A stretch of DNA of 64,000 nt from assembly GCF_026988555.1 (NCBI RefSeq), contig NZ_JALSLB010000054.1, positions 94,717 through 158,716 of the forward strand, written 5' to 3'. The stretch is from Thermococcus sp. (GTDB lineage: Archaea > Methanobacteriota_B > Thermococci > Thermococcales > Thermococcaceae). Below are positions 10,946 through 18,427 of the stretch, one piece after another; positions within the stretch are counted from its first letter, which is position 1; each line of letters starts with the position of its first letter. The notes under the pieces are model-generated. The model worked only from the letters and a program-made list of their open reading frames with translations, ran no database searches and was not told where the DNA came from. The position numbers and the translations under genes were made by a program.

Positions 10946-11185
10946 CTAAATCAGGGAGAGAAAGATCAGGATAAACACGCCCACGACACCGCCCACGGCT
11001 ATTATAAAGAAATTTATCAAGGTCAGATGGATGTTTGTGACGCCGAGGAAGTTCAAAACGCCCACCAGAAGAAGGCCCACAATGGCGTTGACGGCAAGCC
11101 ACTTGATTATCGCCAGCGTGAGCTTCAAAACTATCCACACAACGAATATCAACAGAAGGATGAGCAGGAGGGACGGCAGTATCAT
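10946..11185 (-). CDS. BofA-family small membrane protein
   Basis: A 79-residue, almost entirely hydrophobic protein. The central KWLAVNAIVGLLLVGVLNFL followed by INFFIIAVGGVVGV fits the BofA (pro-sigmaK processing inhibitor) family. In Bacillus, BofA restrains the site-2-type protease SpoIVFB; archaea have no sigmaK. A site-2 protease is encoded about 2 kb away on the same strand (12924-14189), but a functional link is only suggestive. It follows the HEAT-repeat gene with a 6-base gap, so the two are probably cotranscribed. Confidence 0.75.
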   Translation of the reverse strand: MILPSLLLILLLIFVVWIVLKLTLAIIKWLAVNAIVGLLLVGVLNFLGVTNIHLTLINFFIIAVGGVVGVFILIFLSLI

Positions 11186-11191
11186 CTCCCC

Positions 11192-11752
11192 TCACCCGAG
11201 TTTTTCGAGGGACTCACGCGCGATTTCGCCGAGTGGAACCCATTTCTTGCCCTCAAAGGGCAGTATGACCTTTTCCTCCACGTCCACCAGACCCTCCAGC
11301 TTTGGAACGGCCTCGATGGCATTTAGCTCTCCAAGTATAAAGGCTGCAAACGCTTTCGTCGTGCTGTCCCCCTCGTCGATCTCTTCGATCAGCTCATCAA
11401 CGACTTCGCCCCTCAGGGTTCCAAGTTCCGTGGGGAGCTCCCTAATCATGCCATAGAGGAGCACCATCGCGTTCTCCTTGACGTAGGGATTCCTGTTCCT
11501 TGTCATCTCCAGTGCTTTTAGGAGAACGACCTTAACATGAGGCTTCAGGACGTCGCGGTTCTGCCTGAGAACCTCCCCCAGGAGAAGGAGCGTATCCCCC
11601 CTTATCCCCGGCGCAGGATCGTCCAGCAGTTCAACAAGCCCGTTGAGTGCCTTTTTGTCCTTGATGACCATCGGGAGCACTTCATCAAAGCGCTCATTCA
11701 TTATGAGCTTCTTTATCTTATCCCTCTTCGAACCAAAGGAAAGGAACGCCAT
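11192..11752 (-). CDS. HEAT-repeat protein
   Basis: A 186-residue all-helical protein with HEAT-type repeats, for example LVELLDDPAPGIRGDTLLLLGEVL (about residues 36-59) and MTRNRNPYVKENAMVLLYGMI (about 88-108), then KAFAAFILGELNA. Such solenoids serve as protein-binding scaffolds; no specific partner is visible. The start ATG 11752 follows GGTGGTGATCT. It is the first gene of a pair with the BofA-like protein. Confidence 0.75.
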   Translation of the reverse strand: MAFLSFGSKRDKIKKLIMNERFDEVLPMVIKDKKALNGLVELLDDPAPGIRGDTLLLLGEVLRQNRDVLKPHVKVVLLKALEMTRNRNPYVKENAMVLLYGMIRELPTELGTLRGEVVDELIEEIDEGDSTTKAFAAFILGELNAIEAVPKLEGLVDVEEKVILPFEGKKWVPLGEIARESLEKLG

Positions 11753-11804
11753 AGATCACCACCCAGATAACGCTAAAACGACAACCTAAAAAGGTTTGTC
11801 CCCC

Positions 11805-11996
11805 TCATCCAGTACTGCTGTTGCTTAAATTATGAAGATTTTCGGAGATTTCGTTGCCGGTGGTGTTCATCTTGGACCCCGCCCATATCGCAAGCCCCTT
11901 AACCCCTATCAGCTTGTAAATTATTACAGCCGCTATTAACATCCCTACAGCAAACATCAGTATATACTCCAGGGATGCCTGAGCTTTTCTACCCAT
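11805..11996 (-). CDS. Class III signal-peptide (pilin-like) small protein
   Basis: A 63-residue protein starting MGRKAQASLEYILMFAVGML: a short basic leader, then QxSxEY and a hydrophobic helix. This is the archaeal class III signal-peptide pattern cut by an FlaK/PibD-type prepilin peptidase just before the Q. The mature part is a helix plus a short Asn/Thr/Ser-rich tail with potential N-glycosylation sites (NTTGNE, NSST). It is probably a small type IV pilin-like surface subunit. Start ATG 11996 is chosen because it gives the standard leader length. Confidence 0.75.
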   Translation of the reverse strand: MGRKAQASLEYILMFAVGMLIAAVIIYKLIGVKGLAIWAGSKMNTTGNEISENLHNLSNSSTG

Positions 11997-12076
11997 TACT
12001 AGCCACCCATGTACATTCGTTGGTGCACGAACAGAAGGAACTACATGAATAGAAAAATAAAACGATAGTCCAAAGA

Positions 12077-12253
12077 TCAACCACTCTGGTTCAGCTGGTT
12101 GAGGGTGCTGTTAAGCTCAGTCCCCGTGCTGTTTATGGTGTTGGTGGCACTCTTTGTCCTACCCCTGAGCTGCCTGACCACGATCAGGATTATTATCAGG
12201 GCAGCTGCAATCATAAACAGGTACTCAATTGCACCCTGGGCCTTTCTCTTCAT
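12077..12253 (-). CDS. Second class III signal-peptide small protein
   Basis: A 58-codon gene beginning MKRKAQGAIEYLFMIAAALI, a textbook class III signal peptide (KAQ/GAIEY) and hydrophobic N-terminal helix, then a basic stretch (RQLRGRTK) and a polar Asn/Thr/Ser-rich tail ending NQLNQSG. GGAGGTGAAACC precedes the ATG and the TATA at 12302-12313 fits. It lies 80 bases upstream of the other pilin-like gene on the same strand and has the same plan, so the two look like paralogous small pilin-like subunits. Confidence 0.75.
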   Translation of the reverse strand: MKRKAQGAIEYLFMIAAALIIILIVVRQLRGRTKSATNTINSTGTELNSTLNQLNQSG

Positions 12254-12299
12254 GGTTTCACCTCCAGAGGGATTACTTCATCCACTAATGCACAGAAAA

Positions 12300-12316
12300 A
12301 GCTTATATATATTTCT
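12300..12316. promoter_or_regulatory. Shared bidirectional TATA element
   Basis: The near-palindromic GCTTATATATATTTC can act as a TATA box both ways. On the minus strand it lies about 50 bases before the pilin-like start at 12253. On the plus strand it lies about 60 bases before the HTH gene start at 12371. A shared TATA would couple the two promoters competitively. Confidence 0.5.
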
Positions 12317-12370
12317 GCTCAGATTTGTGAGTAATGTACTCAATATTGCCGGGTGAACAGGGGTGGTCAC

Positions 12371-12934
12371 GTGCAATTGATTAGTATCCAATGTGAATCG
12401 GCTAGTGTTGAGGATTGTGTAAATACCATTGTAATTAAATCAAAAGAGATACTTTCCTCTGCACCAGGTTTCATATATTCATCCAAAATTTCCCTAAGCT
12501 TTGGGGCGTTTATGAACCTGAACGTGACCATATTGCTCGACACGACGGTTACAATGGCTAAAGGGGTTCTGGTAGAACACGCAACCGGCAGAAACAGAGG
12601 GGATGCAGTCTCTAAAGCTCTTGAGCTCCTCAATGCGAAGCTGCCGGAAGAGGCGAAGGTGGTCGACTTTGAGGTTGGAACTTACACCACCCCCGTTACC
12701 CGAAGAACCTACGGTGTTGCCGTGGCTATTTACAACATATCCCCAGAGCACAGGGCACTTCCGAACCTGACGATAAAGGAGCGGAGGGCCCTGCTGGCCA
12801 ATGTCCTCCGGATATTCAACTACAACCCTAGGGTCCTGAACATCTCGGAACTGGCGAGAACGTTTGGGGTCTCACGGGACTCGATATACTACGATATCGA
12901 GCAGATATTGAAGGAGAACGGACTCAGCCGGTGA
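12371..12934 (+). CDS. HTH protein divergent from the pilin-like genes
   Basis: A protein of about 187 residues whose N-terminal 120 residues are not recognised and whose C-terminus carries a helix-turn-helix (NISELARTFGVSRDSIYYDIEQIL). The HTH suggests a DNA-binding regulator; divergence from two pilin-like genes over a shared TATA makes them candidate targets. The GTG at 12371 follows GGGGTGGT; an upstream GTG at 12353 is possible. It overlaps the convergent site-2 protease gene by 11 bases. Function is inference only. Confidence 0.7.
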   Translation: MQLISIQCESASVEDCVNTIVIKSKEILSSAPGFIYSSKISLSFGAFMNLNVTILLDTTVTMAKGVLVEHATGRNRGDAVSKALELLNAKLPEEAKVVDFEVGTYTTPVTRRTYGVAVAIYNISPEHRALPNLTIKERRALLANVLRIFNYNPRVLNISELARTFGVSRDSIYYDIEQILKENGLSR

Positions 12935-14189
12935 CCCAGAATGGCCTGGGTGTGGCCGAGAGTACGAAGATTATAACGGCAATGAGCGCCAGTACCACCC
13001 TCCTCCTAGATATTGGACTCGCCTCATCCAGAGCCCCGGGATTTCCCATGGCACCCATCATCAGGACGAGGATCCCCCACAGGGCCCACCCGACCCACAG
13101 GTAGCTCATGGCCAGCATGCCGAGCCCCAGTGCCAGAGTGAAGTAGTAGTGCGCCTTCTCCCCAAGGAACGCCCTGGCTATATGCCCCCCATCCAGCTGG
13201 GCGGCCGGGACGAGGTTCAGAAACGTCACGAGGATACCCACCCAGCCGGCAATCGCCACGGGATGAAGGAAGACGGTGCCGTTCTGAGGAAAGTTAACGA
13301 TGTATTTCTCTAGCAGGATGAAGAACAGATTCTCGCCGAACAGGATACTCTTACTGGTGGCGGGCATCGACACCCCTGGGACCACCGCTGAGAGCCGCAG
13401 TCCTATCACACTTACGGGAATCGCAACGAGAAAACCCGCGATGGGCCCGCTGACGCCGAGGTCTATCGCAGCGTTTCTTGTTGGAAGGGGTGATTTAACC
13501 CGTATGATGGCCCCTAGAGTACCCAGAAAGTTTGGAAACGGGATAAAGTACGGAAAAGTTGACCTTACGTTGTGGTAGGCGGCGGCCACCTTATGCCCCA
13601 TCTCGTGGGTTCCCAGTATGGCCATGAGGCTGACCGAGAACGCAATCGCATCCAGCCATGGGTTTCTGATCCCGGGTAACCCGTACTCATCGAGCAACGC
13701 GATGTAGTTCACGGCCAGGTAGTAGCCGGCTAGAAGCGTTGTTGCTATAGTGGCCAAGAGGAAAGCGATCGGAAGCCAGAGGTTGTCCTTTTTAGGTGCC
13801 TGGGCTGGAAAAACGAAGAGAAGGGTCTTGCCTTCGCGTCTTTTGAGGGCCGCCCAGTAGCCCGTCTTCTCCAGTTCTCCAAGGATCATCTCAAAGTTCC
13901 GCTCAAATATCTCATGAACCTCATAGACAAACACGCTGCCGTCCGTCTTAATGAGTTCTGCATTGTAAAAGCGTTTGATTGTCTCCGCGACCTCCCGGGG
14001 AAGGACCGGAGGGCCGGCGGGTACCGGGAGCTCCAACGGCTGTACGGGCACTTTCTCCCCGTTCCTCGCATAACCCACCAGCACCATGTCCCCGCCGCAC
14101 TTGGGACAGGCCCCCTCAAGCAGGGGTTCGTTTGAATCCACTTCCTCTCTGTGGCCGCAGTTTATGCACTCGTAAATTCCCCGGACCAT
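12924..14189 (-). CDS. Site-2 protease family intramembrane metalloprotease
   Basis: A 421-residue membrane protein. The N-terminus has a zinc ribbon (CINCGHR ... CPKCGGD, residues 8-34), then a soluble domain and several membrane helices. HEMGH in GTHEMGHKVAA is the HExxH zinc site, and NLVPAAQLDGGH gives the third ligand region (LDG motif). S2P enzymes cut transmembrane substrates, often to release regulators. The start ATG 14189 follows GGGAGGCAAAA. The substrate is unknown; the BofA-like gene nearby recalls the bacterial SpoIVFB/BofA pair but is not adjacent. Confidence 0.88.
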   Translation of the reverse strand: MVRGIYECINCGHREEVDSNEPLLEGACPKCGGDMVLVGYARNGEKVPVQPLELPVPAGPPVLPREVAETIKRFYNAELIKTDGSVFVYEVHEIFERNFEMILGELEKTGYWAALKRREGKTLLFVFPAQAPKKDNLWLPIAFLLATIATTLLAGYYLAVNYIALLDEYGLPGIRNPWLDAIAFSVSLMAILGTHEMGHKVAAAYHNVRSTFPYFIPFPNFLGTLGAIIRVKSPLPTRNAAIDLGVSGPIAGFLVAIPVSVIGLRLSAVVPGVSMPATSKSILFGENLFFILLEKYIVNFPQNGTVFLHPVAIAGWVGILVTFLNLVPAAQLDGGHIARAFLGEKAHYYFTLALGLGMLAMSYLWVGWALWGILVLMMGAMGNPGALDEASPISRRRVVLALIAVIIFVLSATPRPFWVTG

Positions 14190-14231
14190 TTTTGCCTCCC
14201 GATAAGGAAGAAGGTGGAGGGGTTAAAAACC

Positions 14232-14633
14232 CTACTCCCCAGAGTTGAGAACCTCCACCTCCCCCGAGTCTCCGTTTACCCTAACCCTCGCCCCGTTCTT
14301 AAGCTTCGAAACGTCTATTCCATCCACCATCGGAATCTCCGCTATTATTGCTCCGGTTGCGACTATGGTCTCAGCCTCACCAACTATTATCGCTCTGGGG
14401 GCCTTGCCGTTCTTTTTAAGCGCGTAGATGACGTAGGACCCAACGGTCGAACCCTTTCCCCGGGGAAACGCCAGAACCTTCCCGGCTATGTTCTGTCCTT
14501 TAATATCGCTCTCCGCGTCGGTCACCACCCCAGTCTCAGGGTCAACCCCACCCAGAAACGAGAGGGGTTTTTTAGAGACCACAAGCTCCCCCTCAGCAGT
14601 TCCTCCCACCACTCTTCTTCCCTTAAGTCTCAT
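14232..14633 (-). CDS. Phosphomevalonate dehydratase small subunit (AcnX swivel)
   Basis: A 133-residue DUF126/aconitase-X swivel-domain protein: KGRRVVGGTAEGELVVSK at the start, then LAFPRGKGSTVGSYVIYALKKNG, the signature loop of this domain. With the large subunit encoded nine bases upstream it forms the iron-sulfur phosphomevalonate dehydratase of the archaeal modified mevalonate pathway, making trans-anhydromevalonate 5-phosphate for isoprenoid lipid synthesis. ATG 14633 follows GGTGAGAGC. Confidence 0.9.
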   Translation of the reverse strand: MRLKGRRVVGGTAEGELVVSKKPLSFLGGVDPETGVVTDAESDIKGQNIAGKVLAFPRGKGSTVGSYVIYALKKNGKAPRAIIVGEAETIVATGAIIAEIPMVDGIDVSKLKNGARVRVNGDSGEVEVLNSGE

Positions 14634-14642
14634 GCTCTCACC

Positions 14643-15803
14643 TCACGGGGATTCCATGATCAGCTTCTCGACATCGTCGAGTCTCACACTGAAGCCAAAG
14701 GAGCGGAAGTAGAATGCGCTCTTCCCGCTGTTGGTCGCTATGCCGTTATACCAGCCCCTGACGGGTGAAACCACAAAGCACGCATCAACTAGGATCCACC
14801 CGTTGTACCTCTCTATAACCTCCGTGTAACCAAGGGAATCCGCCAGGGCCTTCACCGCCCGACTAGCGGTTATGAAAAGGGGTATCCTGAGAGGTCTTCC
14901 ACGCAGTCTCAGGAGTTCCGCGATCTCCTTAACCTCGGGAAGCGACGCGTGTGGACACCCAACGAGTACCATATCTATCTCGCTCCAGTCATCCGAGAAA
15001 GCTTCTTTTACGGCCCGTATGTCGCTCCTCTCCACTGATATCGTTTCAAGTTTATCGACAACGACCTGGCGATACTCCGGGGTCTCCCCCTCCACGTGGT
15101 AGAGCGCTATCGAACCGCTCGCTGCCATAGCCGCCCCCATCTCCTTGAGAAACTCGGTTCTCTCAGGCTTCAACCCTTTAAAGTAAGGCACATCGTTGCC
15201 GAGCGTCCTGCCCAGGTGATAGCCAAGGGCCGCGTAATCAACGAAGGTCCTAACTTCAGCCCCCACGTCCACGACCACGGTCGCCCGTCTGTTCTCATCA
15301 AGATGTAGACCGTAATTTGGGGTTTTACCGACTATTGCGGCGGCCAGACTCGATGGGCCACCCTCCCTGTTTGTTCTGGCCCCAATTATGGAGTTTGCGA
15401 AACTCACCGCGGAACTCTCACTCCACGCAAGATGATCGCCGAACTTTGGCAGGTTGGCACCGTAGTAGGGGGTGCAGGTGGAGGTTGTTTCTACACCCAT
15501 TGATCTGTAGAGCTCAAGCACCCTTTTCTGCTTCTCCATAAATCCTTCGTCACCTATTCCGGCTGGATTCAATGTTGTGTAGACCGAGACCCTTGCCCCA
15601 GTGTTAACAAAATCCTCCAGAAACTCTATTCCTGCATCCCCGATGTTCTTATAGGAAACGCCGGCAACCTGAGCACTCTTGATGGGAATGAGGCGGTCGG
15701 CATCGTAGATCTCCCCAAGCGCCACGAGTATCTCCATCGCCTTCTGGAGGGCGTAGCCATACTCTCCCTCCAGAACCATCTCCTCCTCCTTGGTCAGGTA
15801 CAT
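14643..15803 (-). CDS. Phosphomevalonate dehydratase large subunit (aconitase X)
   Basis: A 386-residue aconitase-X catalytic subunit. Features are the KSAQVAGVSYKNIGDAG segment, TSTCTPYYGANLP with a cluster-ligand cysteine, SSAVSFANSIIGARTNREGG, and VGCPHASLPEV with another cysteine. It binds the 4Fe-4S cluster and dehydrates (R)-5-phosphomevalonate together with the small subunit. Start ATG 15803 follows GGTGGTGTG; an adjoining GTG at 15806 is a possible alternative. The promoter region carries a long palindrome. Confidence 0.9.
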   Translation of the reverse strand: MYLTKEEEMVLEGEYGYALQKAMEILVALGEIYDADRLIPIKSAQVAGVSYKNIGDAGIEFLEDFVNTGARVSVYTTLNPAGIGDEGFMEKQKRVLELYRSMGVETTSTCTPYYGANLPKFGDHLAWSESSAVSFANSIIGARTNREGGPSSLAAAIVGKTPNYGLHLDENRRATVVVDVGAEVRTFVDYAALGYHLGRTLGNDVPYFKGLKPERTEFLKEMGAAMAASGSIALYHVEGETPEYRQVVVDKLETISVERSDIRAVKEAFSDDWSEIDMVLVGCPHASLPEVKEIAELLRLRGRPLRIPLFITASRAVKALADSLGYTEVIERYNGWILVDACFVVSPVRGWYNGIATNSGKSAFYFRSFGFSVRLDDVEKLIMESP

Positions 15804-15810
15804 CACACCA

Positions 15811-15841
15811 CCTATATCCCTGAGATTTCAGGGTTTATAGG
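15811..15841. promoter_or_regulatory. Palindrome over the phosphomevalonate dehydratase promoter
   Basis: The arrangement CCTATA-T-CCCTGA-GATT-TCAGGG-TT-TATAGG gives two 6-base arms on each side. On the minus strand the right half is the apparent TATA box (CCTATAAA) and the left half falls at the expected transcription start, eight bases before the start codon. A dimeric repressor bound here would block both TBP and RNA polymerase. Confidence 0.6.
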
Positions 15842-15993
15842 CATTTTCTTCCAAATATCGTGAACATTCAATTTGTGCCATATGCTCAATTTTGGGATTA
15901 ACTAAAACTAATAGTTCAATGTCAATTTGTGTACTTATAAACTTCGAAAGGTTTTTATACTTTGAGCACAAAGAACAGGATGAGGGGGGCTCT

Positions 15994-16435
15994 ATGAATA
16001 TGTTGAAGTTGGGGACAATTGTTTTTTTTTGGAACAGTTATGATGTTGTTGGCTGATACCGCCGCCGTGGTAGCTTACGCTCCAACATACGATGTTGTTC
16101 TCTCAGACAACGGCCCCGATTTCTACGCAACTACCACCGTTGGGATATGGCCATTCCATTACGAATTCAAGATGCAGGGTACGTTAGGAACATACACAAC
16201 ATCCTGGTATCAAGGTTCTGGATGGAGTTCAATATTCATCCCGTTCTTGGGCACATTTTCCCTCGACGTTGCAACTGCCCATCTGACCAACACAGAAGGA
16301 TTTGATATGTTCAAGACGTACTCAGCACCCGGATTCACGGAGAGCTTCTTCTATCCCTACCCTCGGGACGATGAGGGCGGTCCCAGCTCAAAGCTGGTTA
16401 TTGGATGGCATTACGTTAACGTTCAGGAGGAATGA
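15994..16435 (+). CDS. Secreted protein, interrupted by a frameshift at a 9-T tract
   Basis: ATG 15994 has a strong ribosome binding site (GAGGGGGG) and a TATA box at 15952-15960 (TTTTTATAC). Its frame gives MNMLKLGTIVFF and then reaches a stop at 16054. The following frame, open to 16435, continues GTVMMLLADTAAVVAYA. Removing one T from the run at 16022-16030 joins them into a perfect signal peptide ending VAYA, followed by about 115 aromatic-rich secreted residues (WPFHYEF, SSWYQ-like and FYPYPR segments). No family is recognised. The run may be a sequencing error, phase variation or real inactivation. Confidence 0.6.
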
Positions 16436-16438
16436 GGT

Positions 16439-17143
16439 ATGAGAAAGATTCTGGTCGCGTTTGGGATTCTGCTCCTAGTGGGGAGCACCTTGGGGGTGGC
16501 TTACGCCCTCGCGGAGCCGCCGTCAAAGGAGGCCCTCCTCAGGGGCATTGAAGGAGTGAACCACTACTCATTCACCAGGGAGGTCACCTTTGAGCAGTTC
16601 CACGTTAAGGGCATATACAACGGAACCTCAGGGCACGTGGAGAAGAGGTTCGCGTACGCCGGGAAAGTCGTGGCTAGGGGTAAGGTTGATCTAACCAGCG
16701 GGACGGTGGAGGAATACGAGGAGTTCTACATGAATGGTACGCTCGTGATGAGCGGGAACGTTACGGTCAACCTCAGGACCGGAAACGTAGGCGGCAGGGT
16801 GAAGCTGGCCAACGGAACGGTGATGGACGTCGTTGACTTCTGGAAAGGATACTTCGGAATCTCTAGGGAAGAAGCCATGCTGATGTTTCAGGAAAACCTC
16901 CCTCTCGTGTCCCTCCGTGAGAGGCTCCAAGAAGGTGGGAAGATTGAGATAGTCGAGAACGATCCGGTTGGGAACAGAATTCTGAGGGGTCTCGGCCTTG
17001 AAGGAAAAACGTATTCATACGACATAAAAACGCCCTCCGGAACGACCTGGACCCTCACAGTGGACAACAGAGGAAGACCTGTGAGGTTCGCCTCCGAGGG
17101 GAGGAACGCAAAGGTCGCGGTGGTGATAGAACCCACCGGGTGA
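16439..17143 (+). CDS. Secreted protein of unknown function
   Basis: A 234-residue protein with an N-terminal signal peptide (RKILVAFGILLLVGSTLGVAYALA), then a beta-rich domain with repeated strand patterns (GHVEKRFAYAGKVVARGKVDL, GTLVMSGNVTVNLRTGNV) and several N-glycosylation sequons (NGTS, NGTL, NVTV, NGTV). This looks like a LolA-type or similar half-barrel outer-surface protein, but I do not recognise the family. It starts three bases after the preceding secreted-protein gene and is probably cotranscribed with it. Confidence 0.7.
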   Translation: MRKILVAFGILLLVGSTLGVAYALAEPPSKEALLRGIEGVNHYSFTREVTFEQFHVKGIYNGTSGHVEKRFAYAGKVVARGKVDLTSGTVEEYEEFYMNGTLVMSGNVTVNLRTGNVGGRVKLANGTVMDVVDFWKGYFGISREEAMLMFQENLPLVSLRERLQEGGKIEIVENDPVGNRILRGLGLEGKTYSYDIKTPSGTTWTLTVDNRGRPVRFASEGRNAKVAVVIEPTG

Positions 17144-17191
17144 AAGTCTTTTCTGTTTGCCCTTATTTACCGGTGTCTCGGTGATCCTCCG

Positions 17192-17205
17192 CAAGATTTA
17201 TAAAC
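17192..17205 (+). promoter_or_regulatory. tRNA promoter TATA box
   Basis: GATTTATAAACCC is a strong archaeal TATA box about 37 bases upstream of the mature 5' end of the initiator tRNA, consistent with a short leader removed by RNase P. Confidence 0.65.
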
Positions 17206-17236
17206 CCTGCACGGTTCACTACCTAACGGGTCGAGC

Positions 17237-17314
17237 AGCGGGGTGGGGCAGCTAGGAGTGCCCGCCGGGCTCATAACCCGGAGGTCGGAAGTTCAAATCT
17301 TCCCCCCGCTACCA
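17237..17314 (+). tRNA. Initiator tRNA-Met (CAT)
   Basis: A full cloverleaf with a 7-bp acceptor stem (AGCGGGG/CCCCGCT), anticodon loop CTCATAA with CAT, a T arm GGAAG-TTCAAAT-CTTCC and an encoded ACCA 3' end. The A1-U72 first pair and the GGG/CCC base pairs below the anticodon loop mark it as initiator rather than elongator. No intron is present. It is a single gene with its own TATA box, and I see no attachment-site repeat beside it. Confidence 0.95.
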
Positions 17315-17388
17315 GTTGTTTACCGGGATGATATTTTTCTGGTGTCCTGTACTAATAGCTCTCAAGATTACAATTGTGGAGCACAGTG

Positions 17389-17860
17389 ATGATCTATGGG
17401 GCGGGCCAAGGTTTAATTGAGTACCCGTTTATGCTTACCGCTGCAATTGGCATAGTTGCCTTTACAATATTACGTAGTGATAGAGCTCTTGTCCACAAAT
17501 TCCGAAAACTCCAAGGTCGTTATTTCCTATGTGGAGTACAACCCCCGGCAGCGACGTGAGCGGTGGATACATCCTTATAACGAACGAGGGATCCGCCGAC
17601 GTTGGGATGGGTGGAGGGAGGCTGATGGACGAAAGCAATCATGTTTATATTTTCCCCGCAGGTTTTATTATAAAGACGGGGGCCGAGTGTTAAGGTTCAC
17701 CCGGCGAGGGTACGGACACTGAAACGGATCTATACCGGGCAGGAAGCAAGCAGTATGGAACAACGACGGGGACACCGCCTGCCTGTACGATGTCGAGGGA
17801 AACCTTGTGGACAGTTGCAGCTGGAGTGGAAAGGAAGGAGGAGCCGTCAGCTGTCACTGA
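17389..17860 (+). pseudogene. Decayed class III signal-peptide / lamin-tail-domain protein
   Basis: The remnant opens with ATG 17389 and a class III leader (GAGQGLIEYPFMLTAA). A frame change then gives VVISYVEYNP, a shift at 17546 gives GSDVSGGYILITNEGS and [18 protein letters not shown], and further shifts after 17680 give [11 protein letters not shown] and finally [20 protein letters not shown] up to a TGA at 17858. These pieces in this order are the lamin-tail domain found in archaeal surface proteins. At least three frame changes and a stop (17688-17690) show it is not expressed whole. Confidence 0.75.
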
Positions 17861-17943
17861 CGGCAAACTTTTTAAACTCCTCCTTCTACGCCGATGCGAA
17901 GGGGCGGCTGGCGGGAGCTGGCCGTCACCAGGAGGGGTATGAT

Positions 17944-18399
17944 ATGGCAAGGATACACGCGAGAAAGAGGGGTAAGTCTGGTTCTAAGAGGCCACCGAGG
18001 ACCGCTCCGCCGACCTGGGTCGAGTACACGGCGGAGGAGGTCGAGGGGCTCGTTATCAAGCTCAGGAAGGAAGGCTACAGCGCTGCCATGATAGGGACGA
18101 TCCTCAGGGACCAGTACGGCATTCCGAGCGTCAAGCTTATCACCGGCAAGAAGATAACCAAGATCCTTGAGGAGAACGGCCTCGCTCCGAACATCCCCGA
18201 GGACCTCATGTCACTCATCAGGAAGGCCGTCAAGCTCAGGAAGCACCTTGAGATGCACCCGAAGGACAGGCACTCAAGGCGCGGATTACAGCTCACCGAG
18301 AGCAAGATCAGGAGGCTCGTCAAGTATTACAGGAGAACCGGCAAGCTGCCCGCCAAGTGGAGGTACGATCCGGAGCAGGCCAAGCTCTTGGTTCGCTGA
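17944..18399 (+). CDS. rps15: 30S ribosomal protein S15
   Basis: A 151-residue archaeal/eukaryotic-type S15 with the N-terminal [17 protein letters not shown] extension and the core helices ending [23 protein letters not shown]. It binds the central domain of 16S rRNA. ATG 17944 follows GGAGGGGTATGAT, and ACTTTTTAAAC at 17867-17877 is the TATA box. It leads the four-gene plus-strand cluster S15, RecJ-like nuclease, Pcc1 and S3Ae, an order found in other Thermococcales. Confidence 0.97.
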   Translation: MARIHARKRGKSGSKRPPRTAPPTWVEYTAEEVEGLVIKLRKEGYSAAMIGTILRDQYGIPSVKLITGKKITKILEENGLAPNIPEDLMSLIRKAVKLRKHLEMHPKDRHSRRGLQLTESKIRRLVKYYRRTGKLPAKWRYDPEQAKLLVR

Positions 18400-18427
18400 C
18401 CTCTCTCCTTTCTTATAAGGTGGTAAA

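Noticed and set aside
17237..17314. An integration site at the initiator tRNA
   Set aside because: No repeat of the tRNA 3' end is visible downstream within the window and no integrase gene is present.
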